Origin: Candidatus Thioglobus plumae
Lineage (GTDB): Bacteria > Pseudomonadota > Gammaproteobacteria > PS1 > Pseudothioglobaceae
Length of the DNA: 7,228 nt
Assembly (NCBI GenBank): GCA_910595815.1
Contig: CAJVCM010000039.1
Span: 1 to 7,228, forward strand
Reading direction: 5' to 3'
A program made the position numbers and the translations under genes. Within the stretch, counting starts at the first letter, position 1. Every line of letters starts with the position of its first letter. This document shows positions 1 through 5,698 of this stretch, piece after piece. The notes under the pieces are model-generated. The model saw only the letters and a list, made by a program, of their open reading frames with translations. It did no database searches and was not told where the DNA came from.

Positions 1-518
1 AGTTCGTATAAAGAATTGGCAAACTTATAATGCAATTCGTTTTCTCTCTGGAACTCAATAAACACCTTCTTAGCGGCGTGATAATTCTCTTTGGCCAAAT
101 AAGACTTTGCCAGCCAATAATGAGCATCAGAAGTATGATTATTATTAGGGTAAAGCCCTAGATATGTAGTAAATAGCTTAATCGCCTTATCGTATTCTCC
201 AATCATTAAAAAACCTTTAGCATTAGTGTAAGCTTTTTTAGCGGCTTTATCACTAACCTCAGCGCGTAGTAATTTCTTACTCACTACGGTGGGTTTTTTG
301 TACTTTAACAAATGAAACAATGATTGGATCTTTTCAGTACTGATTTTTTGCTGTTGCTGTAAGACCTCTATCTGACCTTGTAAGTCTTTATTTGTTTTTT
401 TGAGCTGATTAAGCTTTTTATTATGCTCAATTAAAATCTTGCTTGTATTTATTTCAGCGACACTAATGGGCATTTGTAATGCAAGTAGACCCACCCCAAT
501 ATAAACAACAAGCTTCAT
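1..518 (-). CDS. cpoB: Cell division coordinator CpoB (YbgF), 3' end cut off by window edge
   Basis: CpoB is a periplasmic partner of the Tol-Pal system that, in E. coli, binds TolA and links outer-membrane constriction to PBP1B-driven septal peptidoglycan synthesis. I translated this partial frame directly: 172 codons are visible from an ATG at 518 and it runs off position 1 without a stop. The protein starts with a signal peptide (about residues 1-21, hydrophobic GVGLLAL, likely cleavage after SVA), then a Gln/Lys/Leu-rich coiled coil (about 25-72), a short basic linker, and TPR units from about residue 92 (AYTNAKGFLMIGEYDKAIKL, then DAHYWLAKSYLAKENYHAAK). This order is the CpoB layout. The TPR part begins at about residue 92, earlier than in the E. 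coli protein, so the coiled coil/linker is shorter. It lies 6 bases after pal with no clear Shine-Dalgarno sequence, only an A-rich stretch, suggesting coupled translation with pal. Identification rests on both domain order and position after tolB-pal. Confidence 0.9.
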   Translation of the reverse strand, partial: MKLVVYIGVGLLALQMPISVAEINTSKILIEHNKKLNQLKKTNKDLQGQIEVLQQQQKISTEKIQSLFHLLKYKKPTVVSKKLLRAEVSDKAAKKAYTNAKGFLMIGEYDKAIKLFTTYLGLYPNNNHTSDAHYWLAKSYLAKENYHAAKKVFIEFQRENELHYKFANSLYE

Positions 519-524
519 TTATTT

Positions 525-1082
525 TTACTTATAAATAAATTCTACGCGTCTATTCTGTTGCCAGCCTTGCTCATCATGCGCTTGTGAAATCGGCTTCTCT
601 TCACCAAAACTAATCACTTCAACTCGCGTTGTCAAATCATACAGACCTAAAATTTCTTTAACACTTAGTGCACGATTTTCACCTAGAGCTAGATTGTATT
701 CACGTGTACCACGCTCATCGGCGTGCCCTGTTAAGGTTAAGTCAATCTGAGGGTTGTCACGCATAAAGTTAGCATGCTTAATAATTTCTTTGGTTGATTT
801 TTCATCAATCTCATAACCATCATAAGAAAAATTCAGAACAAAAACAACACCGTCCTCTTTTAACGCTGTTACCGCGTCTTTAGCAGCGGCATTTGCACCA
901 CTATAGTTTTGCACCTCAAAACTAGAGTTGTCTTGCGCAATAATAATTTCTTCTGTTGCGCTATTACGATCTTCAACTGTAACTACACCCGACTCTCCAA
1001 TAGATTTATCTACCAATTCTTCAACGGTACTACACGCTGATAATAGAACAACACTTGCACTTAATATTACTATTTTTATCAT
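525..1082 (-). CDS. pal: Peptidoglycan-associated lipoprotein Pal
   Basis: Pal is the outer-membrane lipoprotein of the Tol-Pal system; its OmpA-like domain binds meso-diaminopimelate in peptidoglycan or, alternatively, TolB. The 185-residue protein has a lipoprotein signal with lipobox LSAC (Cys17 is the lipidated residue), a flexible acidic/Ser-rich linker (about 18-75), and an OmpA-like domain (about 78-185). The domain holds the family signature GHADERGT at 119-126, followed by EYNLALGENRALSV (about 128-141) and the terminal NRRVEF motif at 177-182; the Asp and Arg residues of these motifs are the family's peptidoglycan ligands. E. coli Pal is 173 residues, so this copy is slightly longer, mostly in the linker. 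The start is supported by a strong AGGAG box 7 bases upstream, which overlaps the tolB stop codon. It lies between tolB and cpoB, the canonical order. Nothing looks degraded. Confidence 0.97.
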   Translation of the reverse strand: MIKIVILSASVVLLSACSTVEELVDKSIGESGVVTVEDRNSATEEIIIAQDNSSFEVQNYSGANAAAKDAVTALKEDGVVFVLNFSYDGYEIDEKSTKEIIKHANFMRDNPQIDLTLTGHADERGTREYNLALGENRALSVKEILGLYDLTTRVEVISFGEEKPISQAHDEQGWQQNRRVEFIYK

Positions 1083-1089
1083 TATATTT

Positions 1090-1094
1090 CTCCT
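1090..1094 (-). promoter_or_regulatory. Ribosome binding site of pal, fused to the tolB stop codon
   Basis: On the minus strand the junction reads TAGGAGAAATATAATG: the tolB stop TAG provides the first two bases of the AGGAG Shine-Dalgarno box, with 7 bases to the pal ATG. Ribosomes terminating on tolB would stop on the pal initiation site, so translational coupling of the two is likely. This is the clearest Shine-Dalgarno sequence in the minus-strand block and fixes the pal start. Confidence 0.8.
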
Positions 1095-2373
1095 ATCTTG
1101 AATAATGAGACCAATTTGGTTCTCTTACTTCCCCTGCTTTACTTGCTAACTCAAAAGTTTCACGCCCCAATAAAGAGACTACTGACAAAACACCTCGATC
1201 TTTCTTGTTAGTCGCAAAAATAATCATATTGCCATTTGGTGAAAAATAAGGCGACTCATCAAGTGTGTTATTGGTCATGACAATCAAATCTTTGGTTTTA
1301 ATATCTAACAAGGCAATTCGGTAGTCTTTATCAACTCGATGCACCATGGCTAATTGCTTGCCATCTGGTGAGAACACTGCCTTAGCATTATAAGCGCCAG
1401 AAAAGGTTGCACGCTTAATCTTTCCGCTGATCAAATTCTTAATATAAACCTGCACTTGTCCTGAGCGATTAGAAGTGAATACAATGCTGTCGCCATCGGG
1501 TGAATAATTAGCCTCGGTATCAATACCATTGTCAAACGTTAATCGAGTGAGTTTTTTGTCTTTTAAATGGTACGAATAAATATCTTTATTGCCTTTTTTA
1601 GACAAGGTTAACGCAATACTTTTACCGTCTGGATGCCAAGAGGGTGCTGAAGAGATGCCGTCAAAATAAGGTAATTTTTGTGTCATTCTGCGTACAAAAG
1701 GATAACGAATAAACACCTCTGAACGCCCATTCTCAAAAGATACATAGGCAATCTTCTTTTGATCTGGTGACCAAGCTGGTGATAAGATGGGGCTAGATGA
1801 AACTAAGATGGTCTGTGGGTTTTGCGCATCTGAGTGTGAAATCTCTAACCGGTACTCTCGTTCACCACGCCCTTTGTTAACCACGGTAATATAAGACAAA
1901 CGCGTGTAGAACGAGCCTTTTTCACCCAATAGCGCTTCATAAATTTGGTCAGATAGATAGTGTGCGATTCGCCTAATACCACTATTATGTACAGAGAATT
2001 CTTTAGTATAGAGCTCTTTAGAAGAATAAATATCTACTAAATGAACTTTTACTTTAAAGACTTTTTGATTAACTTTTTCAATTCTTCCGTATACCAGTGC
2101 CTCTATTTTTTGAGAACGCCATTTGCCATAATCAACCTCAGTGTTAATTACATCCTTGGAACTGCTTGCGTTAAACTCACCAGATCGATTAAAATTATCG
2201 CGCATAATATCGGCAATTTCTTGCCCTTGCTTAACGCTGCCCACTACTTCAAAAGGTGCAATAACAATAGGAAAGGCTTCCTCATCCTGTTTTAATACAG
2301 TGACTTCCAAAATAGCGTGTGCCATTACAGAGTACAGACAAACAAAAACAGCTAACAATCTAGTAAGCTTCAT
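1093..2373 (-). CDS. tolB: Tol-Pal system protein TolB
   Basis: TolB is the periplasmic beta-propeller that shuttles between TolA and Pal and so controls how much Pal is free to bind peptidoglycan at the division site. The 426-residue protein is full length (E. coli about 430). It has a Sec signal peptide (about 1-20, ending MAHA), the N-terminal alpha/beta domain (about 21-155, with the family-like PIVIAPFEVVG at 35-45 and the SGEFN segment near 64), and a C-terminal six-bladed propeller (about 160-426). The blades show repeated W/F-SPDG-K-IA units: PAWSPDQKKIAY (199), PSWHPDGKSIAL (244), ANYSPDGDSIVF (288), AVFSPDGKQLAM (332) and PYFSPNGNMIIF (375), closing with EPNWSHYS. The start codon overlaps the iscX stop by 4 bases (ATGA), preceded by a purine-rich run rather than a strong Shine-Dalgarno box. 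tolQ, tolR and tolA are not next to it. Confidence 0.97.
   Translation of the reverse strand: MKLTRLLAVFVCLYSVMAHAILEVTVLKQDEEAFPIVIAPFEVVGSVKQGQEIADIMRDNFNRSGEFNASSSKDVINTEVDYGKWRSQKIEALVYGRIEKVNQKVFKVKVHLVDIYSSKELYTKEFSVHNSGIRRIAHYLSDQIYEALLGEKGSFYTRLSYITVVNKGRGEREYRLEISHSDAQNPQTILVSSSPILSPAWSPDQKKIAYVSFENGRSEVFIRYPFVRRMTQKLPYFDGISSAPSWHPDGKSIALTLSKKGNKDIYSYHLKDKKLTRLTFDNGIDTEANYSPDGDSIVFTSNRSGQVQVYIKNLISGKIKRATFSGAYNAKAVFSPDGKQLAMVHRVDKDYRIALLDIKTKDLIVMTNNTLDESPYFSPNGNMIIFATNKKDRGVLSVVSLLGRETFELASKAGEVREPNWSHYSR
2370..2373 (-). promoter_or_regulatory. ATGA stop/start overlap coupling iscX to tolB
   Basis: The last codon of iscX (TGA, 2372-2370) and the first of tolB (ATG, 2373-2371) share bases as ATGA. 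Such overlaps usually allow termination-reinitiation, so tolB translation probably depends in part on iscX translation. The upstream sequence AGAAGAAAGAGA is purine-rich but only a weak Shine-Dalgarno match, in keeping with reinitiation. Confidence 0.75.
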
Positions 2374-2564
2374 TCTCTTTCTTCTAGCCAGTTCATTTGT
2401 ATAGCTTCAAGGATTTTTTCACCTGATTTGTCTTCATCGTCATCAAACTCATCTAATGCAATAACCATCTTTCTAAGATCGACAAAATTAATAAAAGTTG
2501 GGTCAAAATCAGGGTGTGCTTCATCTAGTGCAATAGCAATATCTAGGGAGTCTGTCCAAGTCAT
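2370..2564 (-). CDS. iscX: Fe-S cluster assembly protein IscX (YfhJ)
   Basis: IscX is a small acidic cytoplasmic protein that binds the cysteine desulfurase IscS and iron and tunes the rate of Fe-S cluster assembly, in competition with frataxin CyaY. The 64-residue protein aligns along its whole length with E. coli IscX (66 residues): WTDS at 3-6, the PDFDP motif at 18-22, NFVDL at 26-30, the acidic DEFDDD at 38-43, EKILEAI at 49-55 and WLEE at 59-62. The Asp/Glu face that binds iron and IscS is therefore kept. The ATG at 2564 gives the expected N-terminus; a weak AGAGA box lies 6 bases upstream. In E. coli and many relatives this gene ends the isc operon (hscA-fdx-iscX). Here it has no Fe-S neighbour and instead leads the tolB-pal-cpoB cluster, overlapping tolB. 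The identity is secure; why it sits here is unknown. Confidence 0.93.
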   Translation of the reverse strand: MTWTDSLDIAIALDEAHPDFDPTFINFVDLRKMVIALDEFDDDEDKSGEKILEAIQMNWLEERE

Positions 2565-2677
2565 AAAAGATCTCTAATAAAATGAAAAATAAATGAAAAA
2601 TATAAGCAATAAAGATACGCTAAATTTTAATCAAAAACTGGCTTTGTTTTTTGTAAAAATTAAGTCTTTTTAAAAAA
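2565..2677 (-). promoter_or_regulatory. AT-rich gap between spoT and iscX; possible leader of the iscX-tolB-pal-cpoB cluster
   Basis: This 113-bp gap is very AT-rich. It holds no ORF and no GC-rich stem that would make a good terminator for spoT. TATATT (2604-2599) and TATCTT (2617-2612) on the minus strand could serve as -10 boxes, but neither has a good -35 box at 16-18 bases, so no promoter can be assigned. A perfect 11-bp tandem repeat lies close to iscX. The cluster may start here or may be read through from spoT. Confidence 0.35.
2581..2602. repeat. Two-copy 11-bp tandem repeat upstream of iscX
   Basis: The plus strand reads AATGAAAAATA twice in a row, at 2581-2591 and 2592-2602, with no mismatch. 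The repeat starts 17 bases upstream of the iscX start codon, in the leader or promoter of the cluster. It may be simple slippage in A-rich DNA. The one-helical-turn period would also suit paired protein sites or DNA bending, but nothing else supports that. Confidence 0.7.
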
Positions 2678-4777
2678 CTAAATCCGCTCTACTCGTTGTA
2701 CAAACTCAAGGCTTTTAATCTCATACATCGCCTCATCTAATTGAGCGGTGTTTGTCACACCAATCACTAGTTTTAATGCCTTCATTGAATGGTCTTTTTC
2801 TTCAACTTCTAAATGCTCAATATTAATTTCAATCTTAGCAATGGCATTGGCGATTGAGGCCAGCATGCCTCGACGATTTTCCACTTGCACTCTAATTAAC
2901 GCCTCGAATTCTTCATTATCATCCGCTTGCCAATCAATCTCTAGCCACTGCTCGTTTTTTTGCTTAGCGTGGATTAAATTTCCACAATCAGAACGATGCA
3001 TCACCAAGCCTTTGGCGCTGGTTAATATGCCCGCCACCTTGTCCCCAGGAACTGGATAACAACAACGTGCAAAACTAATGGATTTACCTTGTGTTTGTTT
3101 AATACTAATGCTTTTAATCAAGTCATTGCCATTTTCACCTTGAAGCTTATTAAGTGCGATAGAAACCAAGATTTCAGATAATCCAATTTTCATATAAAGC
3201 TCTTCTTTGGAAGTGCACTTTAAATCTTTTAAGCACAGTTTCCATTTTTCTTCGTCAATCGGTTTATTACCGCCTTGGTAATGCAGTGCATTAGTAAGCA
3301 AATATTCTCCCAACTGTATTAACTCAGAAGTAGATTCTTCTTTCAACATTGCTTTAATAGAAGACCTGGCCTTAACTGTGACTGCAATTTGTAACCAAGA
3401 TGGGTGTGGTTTGGCTTTTTTATGGGTAATAATTTCAATGGTTTGACCTGATTTGAGCTCGCTTGAAATGGGTGCACTAACCTGGTCTACTTTAGCTTTA
3501 AGGGTTTGATTACCTATCTTGGTATGAATGGCATAGGCAAAATCTAATACAGTTGATTTATAAGGCATCTGAACAATATCTCCTTGCGGAGTAAAGACAA
3601 ATACTTCAGAAGGGAATAAATCGGTCTTTGTTTCCTCTAAAAACTCTATCGAAGTACCTGAATTTTTTTGAATGTCTAACAAGGATCCTAGCCAGTTATT
3701 GGCTAATTCAGATGAATTGCTTTTGCTACTTTTGTAATGCCAGTGTGCAGCAATACCGTACTCCGATATAAAGTGCATATCTTCTGAACGAATTTGTACT
3801 TCAATAAAAATCTTATTTGGCCCAAACAACACCGTATGTAGCGACTGATAACCATTAGACTTAGGCAAAGCAACGTAATCTTTAAACTTACCTGGTAATG
3901 GCTTATACAGATTATGAATGATGCCCAGTGCTTGATAACACTGCGCAACATCATCCACCACCACCCTAAAAGCATACATATCAAGCACTTGGGAGAACTT
4001 TAACTGCTTAATCTTCATCTTCTTGTAGATACTGCAGGGCTGCTTTCTACGGCCTGTAATAATTACTTGGGTTAGCCCTTCTTGTTCAAGACGCGCTTCA
4101 ATCTCCTTTTGAATGTGATTAATAATCTTTTTTCGATTACCACATTGTTTTTTAATTTGGTGTATCAACACCTTGTAACGGTAAGGGTGGGTAATTTCAA
4201 AACACAAATTATCCAACTCAACCCTAATACTATTCAAACCTAAACGCCTAGCAATAGGCGCATGAATTTCAGCTGTTTCTTTAGCAATCCTAATCTGCTT
4301 ATCTCGACTCATGGCTTTAAGCGTTCGCATGTTGTGTAGACGATCAGCCAACTTGATCATCATCACTCGCATATCGGTACTCATGGCTAAAAACAGCTTC
4401 CTAAAGTTTTGCGCTTGTTTATCAATAGTTGAATGAAACTCTAAACCAGTAAGTTTTGAGACGCCTTGTACAATATGTGCTACCTCTTCACCAAAATCTT
4501 TAACAATGTCTTCATAAGTTAAAGAAGTGTCTTCAATACAATCATGCAGTAACGCTGCGATAATACAATGATGATCTAGTTTTAACTCAGCCAAAATCAT
4601 GGCCACATTAATTGGGTGAAAAACATAAGCCTCGCCTGAACGGCGATATTGCCCATCATGAGCTGTTGCAGCAACAATATAAGCCTGATACACGCTCTCG
4701 ACCTGATCTGTAGGCATGTAGGCTTCCAGCACTTTACATAAGTCACTAATTAAGATTCTTTTTTTAAATAAACTCAT
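2678..4777 (-). CDS. spoT: Bifunctional (p)ppGpp synthetase/3'-pyrophosphohydrolase, SpoT type
   Basis: This enzyme makes and degrades the stringent-response alarmone (p)ppGpp. At 699 residues it matches E. coli SpoT (702) along its length. The HD hydrolase domain (about 20-200) keeps its metal/catalytic residues: H54, the HDCIED motif at 78-83 and D145 in KLADRLHNMRTL, so unlike RelA it should be hydrolytically active. The synthetase domain (about 235-350) has SIYKKM, D266 in LDMYAFRV, GYQSLHT (309-315) and E326 in EVQIR. KFKD at 297-300 is the basic RXKD-type loop of bifunctional enzymes rather than RelA's acidic one. Then come TGS (about 389-452), a helical region, the conserved-cysteine domain (RCCYPVPGD at 571-579, H594 and C598) and a C-terminal ACT domain (about 624-699). 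It diverges from bamD; the common rpoZ neighbour is absent. Upstream of the ATG there is only a weak GGG purine run. It could be called rel if it is the organism's only RSH protein. Confidence 0.95.
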   Translation of the reverse strand: MSLFKKRILISDLCKVLEAYMPTDQVESVYQAYIVAATAHDGQYRRSGEAYVFHPINVAMILAELKLDHHCIIAALLHDCIEDTSLTYEDIVKDFGEEVAHIVQGVSKLTGLEFHSTIDKQAQNFRKLFLAMSTDMRVMMIKLADRLHNMRTLKAMSRDKQIRIAKETAEIHAPIARRLGLNSIRVELDNLCFEITHPYRYKVLIHQIKKQCGNRKKIINHIQKEIEARLEQEGLTQVIITGRRKQPCSIYKKMKIKQLKFSQVLDMYAFRVVVDDVAQCYQALGIIHNLYKPLPGKFKDYVALPKSNGYQSLHTVLFGPNKIFIEVQIRSEDMHFISEYGIAAHWHYKSSKSNSSELANNWLGSLLDIQKNSGTSIEFLEETKTDLFPSEVFVFTPQGDIVQMPYKSTVLDFAYAIHTKIGNQTLKAKVDQVSAPISSELKSGQTIEIITHKKAKPHPSWLQIAVTVKARSSIKAMLKEESTSELIQLGEYLLTNALHYQGGNKPIDEEKWKLCLKDLKCTSKEELYMKIGLSEILVSIALNKLQGENGNDLIKSISIKQTQGKSISFARCCYPVPGDKVAGILTSAKGLVMHRSDCGNLIHAKQKNEQWLEIDWQADDNEEFEALIRVQVENRRGMLASIANAIAKIEINIEHLEVEEKDHSMKALKLVIGVTNTAQLDEAMYEIKSLEFVQRVERI

Positions 4778-4876
4778 TTACCCATATTTCATAAAAACTT
4801 AGTCGTTCTTTGCCATTATAATCTAGTGTCAATCAGTATAATGCTGGCATATTAGATAAAAACTAACCCACTTAAA
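4778..4876. promoter_or_regulatory. Divergent spoT/bamD promoter region
   Basis: This 99-bp gap separates two divergent start codons, so both transcription units probably start here. TATAAT occurs on the plus strand at 4817-4822 and 4837-4842; the latter would give a leader of roughly 27 bases for bamD. On the minus strand TATAAT lies at 4820-4815, facing spoT. None has a good -35 box at 17 bases; TTGCCA (4810-4815) is 21 bases from the second plus-strand box, and minus-strand TTGACA (4832-4827) is not followed by a good -10. Region assignment is fairly safe, exact promoters are not. Confidence 0.55.
4814..4843. repeat. Inverted repeat carrying TATAAT on both strands
   Basis: CATTATA (4814-4820) and TATAATG (4837-4843) are perfect 7-base inverted copies separated by 16 bases, placing one -10-like box outward on each strand. 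Flanking TGCCA (4811-4815) and TGGCA (4845-4849) extend the symmetry if a few unpaired bases are allowed. It could be a pair of mirrored -10 boxes or an operator for a dimeric regulator; the sequence alone does not decide. Confidence 0.5.
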
Positions 4877-5683
4877 ATGAACAATAAAAACGGCTCTTAT
4901 ATTTTTTTACGCAGTACAAAACTGATTTTAATATTGCCATTGTTAATGCTTTCACTAAGCGGTTGTTTTTGGTCAGAAGAAGAAGTTAAAAGAGAATCTA
5001 TCACCAAGGGTCTGTCGCCTAAAGCCTTCTTTAATGAAGCCAAAGAAGAGTTATCAAATAATGCAACTGATAAAGCCATCGAATTATTTGAACAGCTGCA
5101 GGCTGCTTACCCCGGCTCTAAATACGCCCTACAATCTAAACTAGAAATCGCTTATGCGCTTTACAAAGGTGAGGATTATGATCAAGCCATTGATCATCTT
5201 AATAATTACATTAAGCTTTATCCTGAGCACTTCTCAACACCGTATGCTTATTATCTACGTGGTGTTATTTCAGAAGATAAATCTCGCTCTATCTTAGATG
5301 ATTATATTACTGACAATGCACAACGTGATGTAGATAGTGTGCGTGATGCGTTTAACTATTACATGGCTTTAATTGACAAATTTCCAACAACTGAATATGC
5401 TGCAGAAGCCAAAACACGCCTAATTGTACTTAGAAATATTTTGGCAAGACATGAACTATTCGTCGCAATTTTCTACAGCAAAAGAAGCGCCAATATTGCT
5501 GCTGTTAACCGATGTAAATACATTATTGAAAAATACCCTAACACGCCATCAGTACCAGCTGCATTACATTTAATGGCCTATAATTACGATGCAATTGGCA
5601 TGGAAGTATTGGCAAAAGATGCACGTCGTGTACTTAAAAAGAGTTATCCTTTATACGAACCGCACTACTCTTTAGAAGACTAA
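4877..5683 (+). CDS. bamD: Outer membrane protein assembly factor BamD
   Basis: BamD is the essential lipoprotein of the BAM complex. Its TPR scaffold sits on the periplasmic face of the outer membrane, binds BamA and recognises incoming beta-barrel proteins. The 268-residue protein has a long basic N-region, a hydrophobic stretch (16-27) and lipobox LSGC with C30 as the lipidated residue. About five TPR-like units follow (roughly 47-80, 82-117, 120-165, 170-200 and 203-255). Family marks include FFNEAKEEL (51-59), AYPGSKYA, the QRDVDSVRDAF segment (149-159) matching the E. coli DRDPQHARAAF region, and VNRCKYIIEKYPNT (210-223). E. coli BamD is 245 residues; the excess is mainly in the N-terminal leader and C-terminal tail. 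No Shine-Dalgarno box precedes the ATG, yet no other in-frame start would keep the signal sequence. It heads the plus-strand operon with the MFS gene 15 bases downstream. Confidence 0.95.
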   Translation: MNNKNGSYIFLRSTKLILILPLLMLSLSGCFWSEEEVKRESITKGLSPKAFFNEAKEELSNNATDKAIELFEQLQAAYPGSKYALQSKLEIAYALYKGEDYDQAIDHLNNYIKLYPEHFSTPYAYYLRGVISEDKSRSILDDYITDNAQRDVDSVRDAFNYYMALIDKFPTTEYAAEAKTRLIVLRNILARHELFVAIFYSKRSANIAAVNRCKYIIEKYPNTPSVPAALHLMAYNYDAIGMEVLAKDARRVLKKSYPLYEPHYSLED

Positions 5684-5698
5684 GCTCAACATACATTA

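Noticed and set aside
510..2373. Shared ATGAAGCTT start of tolB and cpoB as a possible duplicated element
   Set aside because: The match covers only nine bases encoding Met-Lys-Leu, a common signal peptide start, and the sequences diverge immediately after.
2041..2404. Plus-strand open frames across tolB and iscX (84 and 87 residues)
   Set aside because: They lie opposite clearly conserved genes, show no family motifs and no ribosome binding sites, so they are antisense shadows.
2632..2653. Possible hairpin CAAAAAC / GTTTTTTG after spoT that could act as a terminator
   Set aside because: The stem has almost only A-T pairs with a single useful G-C pair, and no GC-rich core followed by a U-run, so it is too weak to call a Rho-independent terminator.
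2666..2676. TTTTTAAAAAA palindrome directly after the spoT stop codon
   Set aside because: Low-complexity A/T symmetry expected by chance in such AT-rich DNA; no loop and no G-C pairs.
2748..3984. Open frames of 93-103 residues inside spoT on either strand
   Set aside because: They overlap conserved spoT domains in other frames and have no recognisable protein features.
4827..4832. Exact TTGACA -35 box on the minus strand upstream of spoT
   Set aside because: At 16-18 bases downstream the minus strand reads AAGAAC/AGAACG/GAACGA, none resembling TATAAT; the nearby minus-strand TATAAT is only 6 bases away, too close to pair with it.
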